Source of the DNA: Pythium myriotylum
Taxonomy: Eukaryota; Oomycota; Peronosporomycetes; Pythiales; Pythiaceae
Assembly: GCA_023091665.1 (NCBI GenBank)
Contig: JALJCQ010000030.1
Location: 2,296,501-2,360,500, forward strand
Direction: 5' to 3'
Length of the DNA: 64,000 bases
Shown: positions 54,976-64,000 of the stretch, piece after piece
Numbering within the stretch: the stretch's first letter is position 1
Layout of the letters: the number at the start of each line of letters is the position of its first letter
Notes under the pieces: generated by a model
Databases searched by the model: none
The model's input: the letters and a program-made list of their open reading frames with translations, nothing else
Told to the model about the DNA's origin: nothing
Program-made: the position numbers and the translations under genes

Positions 54976-56196
54976 TTAAGCAGAGGCCTTGGGCTCAGCC
55001 GCGAGGGCCTTCTCCAAGTCAGCGATGATGTCTGGGAGTCCTTCGATACCCACCGAGAGTCGAATGAGGTTGTCCGAAATGCCAAGCTCCTTACGGACAG
55101 CAGGAGGCACAGAAGCGTGGGTCATAATCGCAGGCGACTCGGCGAGCGACTCGACAGCTCCAAGGCTTTCTGCGAGCGTGAAGACCTCGACGGTCTCGAG
55201 AAAGGCACGGGCCTTCTCGAGGCCGCCCTTGATGTAAAAAGTAATCATACCGCCGAAGCCACTGGCCTGCTTCTTTGCGATAGCGTGCTGTGGGTGCGAT
55301 GGGAGGCCCGGGTAGTACACCTTCTCGACAGCAGGGTGGGCCTCGAGGAACTCTGCGACCGCCTGGGCGTTCTTCGCGTGGGTGGCCATGCGCACATGCA
55401 GAGTCTTGAGACCACGAAGGGCAAGGTACGAGTCGAAGGGGGAGGGCACAGCGCCAATGCCGTTCTGCACAAACTTGATCTTGGTGTAGACGTCTTCGTT
55501 GTTCGTGATGACAACGCCCATGACGACATCGCTGTGGCCGTTAATGTACTTGGTGATCGAGTGGACGACGATGTCCGCCCCCAGGTTGAGAGGGTTCTGG
55601 AAGTAGGGCGACATGAACGTGTTGTCAACGACGACGAGGATGTTGTGCTTCTTGGCAACCTCTGCGACGGCAGCGATGTCGGTGATCTTGAGCGTCGGGT
55701 TGGTCGGCGTCTCGAGCCAGATGAGCTTGGTGTTGGGGCGGATGGCCTGCTCGACCTTGGCCGGGTCGCTCATGTCGATGAAGTCGAAGTCGATGCCGTA
55801 CGTGGGGTTGACCGTCTGTCGGAAGTATCGCTGCGTGCCGCCGTAGACGTCGTCGATGCTGAGCACGTGGTCGCCGTGCTTGAGCAGGTGGACGACGGCG
55901 GTGGTGGCGGCCATGCCCGAGGAGAAGGCGGCGGCGAACTTGCCGTTCTCGCAGGCGGCGATGGCGCGCTCGAAGGCTCCGCGCGTCGGGTTGCCCGTGC
56001 GCGAGTACTCCCATCCCTTGCCGAACGAGTTGGGCTGGTCCTTGCCGAAGACGACGCCGGGCGAGGCCTGCGCGAAGGTGGACGCGAGGCTGATGGGCAC
56101 GGCGACGGCGCCCGTGTACGGGTCGGGGTCCTGGCCCGCGTGGATGGCCTTGGTGCCGAAGCCTCGGTGCTCGTCGGTGTACTGGGCGGCGCTCAT
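54976..56196 (-). CDS. CTH: Cystathionine gamma-lyase
   Basis: PLP enzyme of the Cys/Met metabolism family (406 aa). It splits cystathionine to cysteine, 2-oxobutanoate and ammonia, the last step of transsulfuration. Motifs: GFGTKAIHAGQDPDPYTGAV, YSRTGNPTRGAFERAIAACE, the PLP-phosphate loop FSSGMAATTAVVHLLKHGDH, VYGGTQRYF, VVVDNTFMSPYFQNPL, the PLP lysine in HSITKYINGHSDVVMGVVIT, and FTLAESLGAVESLAESPAIM with the SxGxxESL active-site segment. Cystathionine gamma-synthase or beta-lyase are relatives; the VYYPGLPSHPQHAIAKKQ text and the SVGIEGLPDIIADLEKAL end favour gamma-lyase. The frame is open upstream to 56337, but MSAAQYTDEHRGFGT is the family-like start. No intron. Confidence 0.92.
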   Translation of the reverse strand: MSAAQYTDEHRGFGTKAIHAGQDPDPYTGAVAVPISLASTFAQASPGVVFGKDQPNSFGKGWEYSRTGNPTRGAFERAIAACENGKFAAAFSSGMAATTAVVHLLKHGDHVLSIDDVYGGTQRYFRQTVNPTYGIDFDFIDMSDPAKVEQAIRPNTKLIWLETPTNPTLKITDIAAVAEVAKKHNILVVVDNTFMSPYFQNPLNLGADIVVHSITKYINGHSDVVMGVVITNNEDVYTKIKFVQNGIGAVPSPFDSYLALRGLKTLHVRMATHAKNAQAVAEFLEAHPAVEKVYYPGLPSHPQHAIAKKQASGFGGMITFYIKGGLEKARAFLETVEVFTLAESLGAVESLAESPAIMTHASVPPAVRKELGISDNLIRLSVGIEGLPDIIADLEKALAAEPKASA

Positions 56197-56622
56197 GGGG
56201 CGAATCTGCAAGTGAGCCGCTGCCCTCCAATCTCGCCGCCTGCAGACGAATGCACGCGGCCCGCACGCTCCGATCTCATTGGACGCCGCAGCGGTTACAC
56301 GATGTCCGATCCCGCGCGCCCATTGGGCCCCACACACCTACCCGCCGCCAACGTCACGGGCAGACAGTGTTCCGGCAACCTTCGCGCGACATCCGCGCTG
56401 GTGCAACTTGAAGATCCACTGCGCGGATCCCTCCGTGACGTGGCGACCCGAGTGAGTGCCCGTGGCCACCGAGCGCTTCCTTCCTCGCTGCGCCGTCGTC
56501 TCGCGCTCCGGCGACGCGCCCACGAGTCGTCTGCGCACGCTCTGCTCGGTCTTGCAGTTCTTGACGTCCGTTTAGTCGGCCGCAGTTCATGTCTCGTCGT
56601 CTCCGATTCGCTGAAATAGGAG
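56197..56622. promoter_or_regulatory. Divergent promoter region, CTH and ADCK2-like gene
   Basis: 426 bp between ATGs, GC-rich, with no other gene. The open frames crossing it in both directions are extensions of the neighbours' shadow frames. Confidence 0.5.
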
Positions 56623-58474
56623 ATGCGCTACCATTGGCCGAAATCCGCTCGCGACCACCAACGTCGGCACGCCTCTTTCTCGGGCCATGCGAAGTGCGTC
56701 GCAGGCCCACTCGCCGTGGCTCCTCGCTCGACCGACGAGATGCTCGCGGTGGCTGCGCTGCGCCGACGCGCCGCGCTCGCGCTCCACGACCGCCCGGCTC
56801 AGCTGCGCCTCCTCGCCTCCGACGCGGGCGTGCTGCTCCGCCAGCAGCGGCGTCTCCCGGTCCAACTGGCGGCCGTCGCGGCCAAGTGGCGCCGCGACCA
56901 GCGCGAGCAGAGCGTGGCCGAGCTCTGGCGCCGGCGATGCGCCTCGCACGAGTTCCAGAGATGCCTCGCGACGTCTCCGGTGAGTGGACCTCGAGATTCG
57001 CTTGCGCCGTTGGATGCTGAAGGCTCCTCATGTCGTGGCGCAGGCGCAAGTCGCCAAAACGAACGAACAGGAATCGTGGCTTCGGCGGCTCCGCCAGTGG
57101 ATCCGCGTCGCGCTGCATTTTTGGAAACTGCTGTGTCTCGCCGCGCCGCTTGTGACGACTGCTCCGCTCGTGGTCGCGATGCGTGGTGCCTCGCCAAGCA
57201 TTGAAGAGCGCTGGTGGGCCTACTCCACGTGGGCCGCTCAACGCTCATCGCCGGCAGTCATGAAGTTTCTCCAGTGGGCGAGTACACGTCGGGATATGTT
57301 CCCCGCGTCCTTTTGTGACCGTTTTGAGCGTTTCCACGACCATGCCCCAGTGCATTCTTGGAGTGACACAGAGGATGCACTGCGAATGGCCTACGGGAAG
57401 AAGTGGAGAGACATAATTGAAGTCGAGCAGGAGCCGATCGGGTCTGGCTGTATTGCGCAAGTGTATAGAGGGAAGCTACGCAGCTCAGGAGAAGAAGTGG
57501 CCGTCAAGATAATCCACCCGCACGTGAAGCGGCTGGTCGAGATGGACCTGGATCTCCTTCGAGCAGGCGTCTGGTTCATGGAGCGGATTCCTCGCTTACG
57601 GTTGTTGAGCGGACGAGAGAGTGTTGACGAGTTTTCATTGCTGATGAAACGGCAACTCAATTTGCGTGACGAGGCGGAGAATCTAATGCAGTTCAGCGAC
57701 CATTTCCGCGATCGTCGCGGGCTCCGCTTCCCAAAACCCATCATGAAGTACACAAACGAGTCTGTCCTCGTGGAATCGTTCGAGAATGGCGTGCACTTTA
57801 ATGATCTTGCCTCTCAACTGAACGACAAGGATCGCCGAGCTGTTGCGCGCGTTGTGCTTGATTCGTATCTACGAATGGTTTTCCTGGATAACTTCGCGCA
57901 CGGAGATTTGCATCCAGGAAATTTGCTCTTCGATCTTCAGTCTCACAACCATCGCACACGTCGCGAGGGGGCTCAAGCAACAGCACCCGGTGCTGCAGAT
58001 ACCGGTGTTGTTGCCATTGATGCAGGTATTGTCACCAAGCTTGAACCTGATGACCTCCGGAATTTCGTGGAGTTGTTCCACGCCGTGGCAACGGGTAATG
58101 GATACAAAGCTGGTGAGCTTATCGTGACACGCAGTAAGCGTGCAGACCTTGGACCAGACGCACCGGCAGAGAAGAAGTGTACGGACATTGTCTCGTTCTG
58201 CAAGGGAATGGAGAAGATCGTCTCCGATGCACTGTCTTGGAAGCTACGACTAGAAAAAGTTCACGTTGGGGCACTTCTACGCGAGGTCATGGAACTCTGT
58301 TGTAATCATGAGGTAAAGCTTGAGGGCAAGTACGCCTCGATCGTGATCTCCATCGCCGTGCTCGAAGGTGTCGGGCGGAAACTGGATCCTGATCTTGATG
58401 TGCTTGGCGTTGCGCTACCAATCATTGCCCAATCGCTGGTCAAGAATGTGTGGAAGCGAGAGAGTACAACCTAA
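56623..58474 (+). CDS. ADCK2: ADCK2-like atypical kinase of the UbiB/ABC1 family (2 exons, 595 aa)
   Basis: Exon 1 56623-56979, intron 56980-57043 (64 nt), exon 2 57044-58474. UbiB-family proteins are mitochondrial or plastid atypical kinases/ATPases tied to coenzyme Q and lipids. Visible: hydrophobic segment ALHFWKLLCLAAPLVTTAPL, the family extension VMKFLQWASTRRDMFPASFC (where KxGQ is usual, this protein has KFLQ; ADCK2 proteins also vary here), DIIEVEQEPIGSGCIAQVYR in place of the Gly-rich loop, the lysine in VAVKIIHPHV, catalytic HGDLHPGNLLF and the metal Asp in VVAIDAGIV. The Gln-to-Leu spacing in the KxGQ motif is worth checking. Basic Arg/Ala-rich N-terminus suits mitochondrial import. 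Confidence 0.85.
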
Positions 58475-58533
58475 AGGGCAAGAGAAGAGTAGCACCAGAT
58501 AGAAACATGTACATTGTATGCTATGACTTTGGT

Positions 58534-59829
58534 TTATTTTTTTCGGTACATTACCTCATACAGCAGGATGGCAACAAGATGAGAGCGTAGACGCTCTGCC
58601 ATATCCAGTGCGGTTTCGTTCGTGCTGTACGTGCGTGACTTCAGATTACAGTCGAATTGTACGAGCACTTCAGTAGCTAAAGCCGAATCGTTTGCAGCGG
58701 CTTTGTTATGCGATGAAGACTTGGTCAGGAAAGTTACTTCATGTGCAAGTGACAATTAGGTACCGTAATGCAGCGCCGTCCATCCATCATCCTAGACCAT
58801 TTCCGTTAGACCAACAGACCAAAGAAATTGCAGATTCATGTTCGACTCACATCAGTTTCATCGATGAATGCCTTTTTCTTTAGGAGGAGCTTCGCAACTC
58901 CAGCATGATCTTCCCCACACGCCTACAAGAAAAAAGGTTGTTGGACGAGACCAAGAAAGAGATCGAAGCAATACACACTTCTCACCAGCATCAGTGGGGT
59001 CATGCCGTGCTTGTCCTTGCGGTTAATCGTGATGCGTCTAACTGGCGCCTTCTCGACGAGCTTGTCAACAATCTTTTCATGCCCACCCATCGCGGCATAG
59101 TGTAGCGGTGTCCATCGCATCTCGAGCTGGTCAGCCAGAATACGCAAAGTAAGATTCATCGCGATAGGACGGCGCAAATTCTAAAAGACGAACATCCGCG
59201 TCATCAATTGTCGCATCTTCATGAACTAGCGTACGGACAGTCGACTCGGCACCCTATCACAATTCAAACTTAATCGCATACCCAAATCTATTCCGCTACT
59301 GTGAAACTTGCATAACGACATGCATAGTGGAGAGCCGTGCGGCCTTTCTCCTGCAGGACAGGGTAAGAATGGAGCCGTGGCGATGACGAGGCAAACAGCA
59401 AACACACACACACATCTTTGCCGTTCGGATCTTGGTTGTTAATACGGAGTTGGTGGAGTACGTACGCGTTGTGGTCGAGTTTGGCTGAGCACAGTCTCCA
59501 GTGTGAGCAACAGCGGGCGTTTAATGAGACGCACATATTTGTCAACCATGGATATGGAAGAATATGGTGCGACGATAGATGCGAATGCGATGGTTTATAG
59601 AGTCACCTTCAACCTGACGCAGCACTGGTGCGCTCGTCCCAACTTTGCGCTGTTCAGCCCAGCTGTACTGCATAAACAGCCTCGCATCGTTATCTTTCGT
59701 TTGCTGCCGCCGTTTTCGCTTGCGCTGCTCGGCTTCCTCGGCTTCCTTACGCAAGAACTCTTCAAGTTCCGGATCTCCGCTATTACTGATAGTGGCGCCA
59801 GCCTCGCCTTGCGCTGCCCCGTGAAACAT
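58534..59829 (-). CDS. Ankyrin-repeat protein, multi-exon
   Basis: ATG 59829 opens MFHGAAQGEAGATISNSGDP and a basic helix (EEFLRKEAEEAEQRKRKRRQ). Ankyrin repeats follow in short exons: DHNAYVLHQLRINNQDPNGK, KGRTALHYACRYASFTVAE-type text, MRWTPLHYAAMGGHEKIVDK, KDKHGMTPLML, then EDHAGVAKLLLKKKAFIDET and TALDMAERLRSHLVAILLYE. At least five introns of ordinary length; an early one contains a GT-dinucleotide run. No other domain is seen. Exact borders were not all worked out. Stop 59 bp from the ADCK2-like gene stop. Confidence 0.7.
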
Positions 59830-59996
59830 GACGGTGGAAGTGTGCGGTTTACCGACAGTCTGCTCGAACTGACTGTCAGCCTACTTAGGAGGCGGCGACG
59901 CTCAAATGCACCGACACGAGAAGAAAGGTTTTAAAATAGTCAGAAAATGGAATGAGTCTCTAACAACCTTCATGCAAGAAAGGAATCTAGTCAGAC

Positions 59997-61206
59997 ATAC
60001 TACTCGATCTACCCCTTTCTTTGCCAGATCGACGCGGCGAGTTGGATCGACGACGACGACGCCCAAACTGATCCAAAGATGGTGATCGTGACCTGGACGA
60101 ACTAGTTGGTTGACACAGGATCCGTCAGAACGCTGCAACCTGGAAGTCCGAGATAATCGCTCATACCTGCGGCCACGCCGCCTACCACGAGGAGGGGTCC
60201 GTTCGCGGCGATTGTGATCAGACGATAAGGATCGGGACCTGGAACTAGCAGAAAGTAACGAACATCAGTCATGGAGCCACTGGACGAAGGCGGAGGGCTC
60301 TCTCACCGTCGACCGCGAGCGTATCGACGACGCTCTGGCGAGTTCGACCTCGATCTTGATTCGGATCTTGATCGTGAGCGGGTATGACGACGGCGCCCAC
60401 GCGGGGTGCGGCTCCGCGACCTCGAAGGTGAGCGACTAGACGATGCAGAGCGCGAGGAGGAGCGCGAACGCGTTCTTGGGGCGGGCCGTGGAGGCGACTT
60501 GCGTCTGCGCTCATTGCGCCGACTGCTCCGCGACGCCGACCGACCTCTGTCGCGTCGACCACGAGCGTCACTCTGTCCTCTTCCACCGCGAGCACGCTTC
60601 TCGCGAGGGTGGGTGAGTCCATATGGCTGGCGGTCGGGTTTCGACGCATCCTGGCGCGCAGATTTTTGCCCCGTGGCCTCGACGTCCTGGCGCTTTCGGT
60701 CGAGCACTTGGCGTAGTTGCTGACGATCTTGCGCTGCCTTCGCCATCTCTTGCTTCTTCTTCTCTAGAATCGCTGGAGGGATCCCCGTCGGGTGGTCCTG
60801 GGCACTGAGCAGCAGAGTCCAGAGCTCGTCCATGAACACGGGCGCGTCCTTTTCGAGAAACCCGGTGATCGTGAGCTGCATCTGCTTTGGGTCGAGCTTC
60901 TCGTCCACTTTGGGCTCGAGCAGGTTGATGATCATGGCCACGACGATGTCATCTTCGAAGCCGAGGAGCTGCGTGACGCGCTCGGCGATCCACTGGTTGA
61001 TGACCTCGCGCTTGACCTTGGAGAGGTCGACTCTTTGCTCGAAGCTGGCAGGGAACTTGAGCTTCGCCAGCAGCTTCTTGTTCTGGTTGAAGAAGCGACT
61101 GTCCTGGTCCACACTCGTGCCCTACGCAGCCACAGCAAACGGATCAGTGGGGGCCACGCGACGCGATCTCCAGGCCACGCACGCGGAAGAAGCCGCCGCT
61201 CGCCAT
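59997..61206 (-). CDS. SRRM1: SRRM1/SRm160-like splicing coactivator with PWI domain
   Basis: Exon 1 61206-61183 (MASGGFFR), intron 61122-61182 (61 nt), exon 2 from 61121. The start GTSVDQDSRFFNQNKKLLAK is the conserved SRRM1 beginning. The PWI nucleic-acid-binding domain follows: VNQWIAERVTQLLGFEDDIV, QMQLTITGFLEKDAPVFMDE, LWTLLLSAQDHPTGIPPAIL. From about residue 130 on it is an Arg/Ser-rich RS domain (RSRSSSRSASSSRSPSRSRS). Two more introns join RS exons at 60302-about 60240 and about 60170-60100, ending SSSMSD at 59997. SRRM1 bridges SR proteins and the spliceosome and marks exon junctions. About 370 residues, shorter than animal SRRM1 (shorter RS tail). Confidence 0.9.
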
Positions 61207-61338
61207 GGTTCGTCGAGGTGTCTCGGAGGCCTTTCGAGTGGGACCTTTCCAATCGGATATGTGTTTGCACAGGTCGCATATCTGCGTGGTTCGCGTGGAA
61301 GAAGAAGAAGGTTGGGAGAAGGAAGAGACGTGTATGTA

Positions 61339-61986
61339 TTACTGCGCGGGCGCCTCGGCGAAGGCGTCCAGCGCCGCGCGTACGGCCTCGAACGGCGCGT
61401 CGGTGAATAAGGAGGCCGGGTAGACGGCGGCGCCCCACGCGGGGTGCAGCAGGATCTTGCACATGCCGGCGCTGAGGCAGCGATACCGCAGGAGCAGCTC
61501 GACGCCGTCGACTTCGCTGTAGACCTTATTGGAAGGCAGCGTGAGCATCTGGCGAGAGGCCGAGATGGCCGTGAGTCTTCCTGCATCCCGTCAGTGGCTG
61601 CGATCAGAGAGTGCACGCACCGGAAGCCCTGAGCACGGGTCGATGAAGTCGGCCCAGTACTTTTGCTCGATGAGTCGCGACGTGACGAACTGCGCGAAGG
61701 CGACGAACGTCTCGAGCAGTCGGTCCTTCTCCTTGTCGGCGTCGACGCCGAACTGGCTCAGGTCGAGCAGCGCCTTCTGGCAGGTGAGGATCGCCAGCAG
61801 CGACGCGTTCTTGATCGTCTTGGTCTGGAACTGCGCCGGGAAGACGTGCTTGAGCTCGCGCAGGAGGATCTTGGGGCACGTGTGCACCGAGACCTCGAAG
61901 CCCGCGCGCACCTCCGTGGGCGCGAGCAGCGCCTCGCCGCGCAGAGCCGAGCCGCGCGCCGCGTCGTCGCCCACCGAGTCGCTCAT
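61339..61986 (-). CDS. MMADHC: MMADHC/CblD-like cobalamin trafficking protein
   Basis: MMADHC directs vitamin B12 from CblC to methionine synthase or methylmalonyl-CoA mutase. Exon 1 (61986-61621) contains VHTCPKILLRELKHVFPAQF, LLETFVAFAQFVTSRLIEQK and YWADFIDPCSGLP, the family hallmark WADFIDP-S/C-SG. The second exon holds LTLPSNKVYSEVDGVELLLR, YRCLSAGMCKILLHPAWGAA and VYPASLFTDAPFEAVRAALD, matching the CblC-binding domain. The obvious GTGCGT donor and GCAG acceptor (61581) leave the frames one base out of register, so the junction is unresolved: an unusual splice site or a base error. About 200 residues, without the long N-terminal extension of the human protein. 129 bp from the TRM2 ATG. 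Confidence 0.78.
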
Positions 61987-62115
61987 TGCTTCTCGCGTGT
62001 TCGCGCTTCGACATGGCCTGTCTGGCTGGCGACGGTTTCTAAACGCGTTTCTAACCGGCCGGGCTGGGTTGGGTGATCGACGCCATCCATCCGAGACCGA
62101 GAGCAACCGGACGAG

Positions 62116-64000
62116 ATGGAGCAGGCGATGGAGATCGAGACGACGCAGGGCGCCGTGGCCGTCGGCGGCGACGCGCCGGCCGCGCACTTTGTGAACGGCG
62201 AGAACGACGAGGACATCAAGCTCATCGTGCTCAACTACGGCAAGTGGAAGGATGCCAAGAGCATGGAGCAGTTCCTCCGAGAGCACGGCGTGGTCTTCCG
62301 CAAAGTGCAGAAGTCGCGCCAGCTCTCGTTCGGGTTCGTCCACTTCCACACGCAGGAGGAACGCGACGCCGCGCTGCCTCTGCTCAAGACGCTGGAATGG
62401 GCAGGCGACAAGATGGACGTCAAGACGGCTCTGCCGCGCAAGTCGGTCAAGCCGCACCACGGCAACAAGCGCCCGCGTGACGATAACAGCGACAGAATAC
62501 CCAAGGACATGGCGACCGATGCTGTCTCCGCCGAAGGAGACGACGACGCTGACGAAGCGCAGGTGAAGGCTTCAAAAGATGCACCAAAGCACGCGAGAGA
62601 GGTCGTCACGCCGTGGGCCGACGTCCCGTACGAGGAACAACTCCAGCGCAAGGAAAGTGAAATGAAGAAGGTGCTCGTCAAGATCGTGAGACAGACGCGC
62701 AAGGAATACTTCAAGAAAGAGAAGCGCGTGAACAACGAGCAACAGCACCGCAATCGCAAGAAACAGAAGACGAGTGGGCCTCAGGACGGAGACGAGGATC
62801 AAGGCGTGGACGAGGACGCTGGCAATGCAAAGCGGACCGCGACTTATATTCCCACATGGCTTACGAGCCACGGTTCGCTGTACGTTGTCGCGGATTCCGT
62901 GCTGTACTCTCGCCCGCACGAGGGAGGAGCCAACGCCGAGTGGTCACGTGTCGTTGACGCACCTCATCTAGCCGCGATCGTATCATTCGGTAGTGAACTC
63001 GTCGCTGCGACGTTGGACAACTCGATCCTCGTGTTAAAGCAAGGCCCCGACGCTATGTACTGGGAAAAGCTCTGCGATGGACCTGGGGAGCAGGTTTTGT
63101 CGTTGGCTTCGCTGCGTGGGTACCTGTTGTGCTGCACCAGCACCGGAAAGATTTTGAAACAGGAGGGCACTGGTCGCTTCGCTAGTGGTGTTTGGACGGA
63201 ACTTGCTTCAATCGAAGGCGTGACGTCCATCGCGATGCACAATGGATACGTGTACGGTTTCGTCAACTCCAAGCCAGAGAAGGACAGTGTTGCCCAGTGG
63301 TTCCGGGCTAGTCTGGCCGCCGAAAATCTAGACAGCCTTGAGTTTGAGAACTTTGATTGGCAAAGCCTGGAGCTGTCCGGATCGTCCGTCACGGGATTGT
63401 GCTCACACGACCACCAGCTTATCGTACTTTCAGGCCGATCACTGCTCTACGGCAATCCTGATGGCTCAAATGGGGTCGATTCAACCATTCCACTCAATCT
63501 GAGCGAAGAAATTGAGCAAATCTCGGGTTTCGCTAGCCACAAGGGATTGTGTTGCCCGATGGACTCTATCCACGCTTCACCTTCAACGATCGGCTACCGA
63601 AACAAGTGTGAATTCAGTATCGGCTTCGATGCTCAAGAGAAACCGTGCGTTGGCTTTCGCATGGGTTTGTTTCGCGAAGGCTCCGTCGTTGTCAGTCCCC
63701 CAACTGACTGTGTGAACGTTTCACCTGTGATGGTTGAAGTATGTGGAGCAATGCAGGAGATCCTTGATTCCAGCAATTTTCCTGTGTACGACGTCAAGAC
63801 TCAGGTTGGTGTGTGGCGTCAGCTGACTGTGCGCTTCAGTGAGCGTACAAAGCAGCTCATGGTCGTACTCCAAATCAACCCGAAAGATTTGTCATCTGAG
63901 GAGAAGGCAAACGTCCACAAGCTGGTTCTTGAGCGTTTTACAAACGCTGGATCCCTTGGTGGGGTGAGCGTTACGTCACTTTATATCCAAGAATATGGAG
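62116..64000 (+). CDS. TRMT2A: TRM2/TRMT2A-type tRNA (uracil-5-)-methyltransferase, partial, with inserted domain
   Basis: Open without a stop from ATG 62116 to the window end (628 codons visible). An RRM-like domain (about residues 34-105: IKLIVLNYGKWKDAKSMEQF, QKSRQLSFGFVHFHTQEERD) is followed by the TRMT2A motif VVTPWADVPYEEQLQRKESE (about 161). Residues about 220-474 are a segment not in animal or yeast enzymes, with recurring ~45-residue blade-like units (SLYVVADSVLYSR, ELVAATLDNSILVLKQ, GYLLCCTSTGKILKQ, GYVYGFVNSKPE, QLIVLSGRSLLYGN), like a beta-propeller. The methyltransferase starts again at KGLCCPMDSIHASPSTIGYR with the [4Fe-4S]/TRAM-like region. The SAM-binding and catalytic Cys motifs lie beyond 64000. 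The enzyme makes m5U54 in tRNA. Confidence 0.85.
   Translation, partial: MEQAMEIETTQGAVAVGGDAPAAHFVNGENDEDIKLIVLNYGKWKDAKSMEQFLREHGVVFRKVQKSRQLSFGFVHFHTQEERDAALPLLKTLEWAGDKMDVKTALPRKSVKPHHGNKRPRDDNSDRIPKDMATDAVSAEGDDDADEAQVKASKDAPKHAREVVTPWADVPYEEQLQRKESEMKKVLVKIVRQTRKEYFKKEKRVNNEQQHRNRKKQKTSGPQDGDEDQGVDEDAGNAKRTATYIPTWLTSHGSLYVVADSVLYSRPHEGGANAEWSRVVDAPHLAAIVSFGSELVAATLDNSILVLKQGPDAMYWEKLCDGPGEQVLSLASLRGYLLCCTSTGKILKQEGTGRFASGVWTELASIEGVTSIAMHNGYVYGFVNSKPEKDSVAQWFRASLAAENLDSLEFENFDWQSLELSGSSVTGLCSHDHQLIVLSGRSLLYGNPDGSNGVDSTIPLNLSEEIEQISGFASHKGLCCPMDSIHASPSTIGYRNKCEFSIGFDAQEKPCVGFRMGLFREGSVVVSPPTDCVNVSPVMVEVCGAMQEILDSSNFPVYDVKTQVGVWRQLTVRFSERTKQLMVVLQINPKDLSSEEKANVHKLVLERFTNAGSLGGVSVTSLYIQEYG

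Noticed and set aside
55117..56619. 500-codon plus-strand ORF opposite cystathionine gamma-lyase
   Set aside because: It mirrors a strongly conserved enzyme on the other strand. Its Val/Asp/Leu-rich text has no motif, and such antisense openness is common in GC-rich coding DNA.

Overview
The window is nuclear DNA from an oomycete (water mould). The evidence is short introns (about 50-75 nt, GT-AG) in closely packed genes, oomycete-style Ty3/gypsy chromodomain retrotransposons, and eukaryotic genes such as TFIIE-alpha, SPT16, SRRM1 and valyl-tRNA synthetase. A CFAP100-type flagellar protein suggests a lineage that still makes swimming zoospores. The genus cannot be fixed from the sequence alone.

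Bases 1-14760 are a nested transposon block. On the minus strand lies a 3'-truncated Ty3/gypsy element (about 866-6598), with one LTR kept and its gag, protease and pol broken by frameshifts. On the plus strand lies a complete-length second element (6863-14527): two 336-bp LTRs that differ at about two positions, a GTCAG target duplication, gag, a stop-riddled pol, a chromodomain and a long antisense ORF before the 3' LTR. This second element landed inside an older minus-strand MULE-like transposase fragment (6599-6862 plus 14528-14760). Both gypsy elements are full of short perfect inverted repeats, and both carry hairpins at their LTR ends. That is the most unusual signal in the window.

From 14986 to the end the DNA is gene-dense and alternates strand, mostly as head-to-head pairs with 37-490 bp between start codons and tail-to-tail pairs with 13-160 bp between stops. 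In order: ANK-C2 protein (+), DUSP11-like RNA phosphatase (-), FSH-type serine hydrolase (+), valyl-tRNA synthetase (-), small LRR protein (+), very large ARM-repeat protein (-), hypothetical (+), TFIIE-alpha (-), CFAP100-like (-), PFK-2/FBPase-2 (-), five-PDZ protein (+), TMEM184 (-), FACT subunit SPT16 (-), PD-(D/E)XK nuclease (+), EF-hand/ankyrin/FN3 protein (+), PH-domain PI4-kinase (-), unrecognised multi-exon gene (-), Sel1-repeat secreted protein (+), cystathionine gamma-lyase (-), ADCK2-like kinase (+), ankyrin protein (-), SRRM1 (-), MMADHC/CblD (-) and a partial TRM2/TRMT2A methyltransferase (+) running off the right edge.

The host genes are housekeeping genes (transcription, splicing, translation, sulfur amino acid and cobalamin metabolism, fructose-2,6-bisphosphate control, lipid signalling) and do not form one pathway. 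No tRNA, rRNA, CRISPR array or bacterial-type operon was seen.
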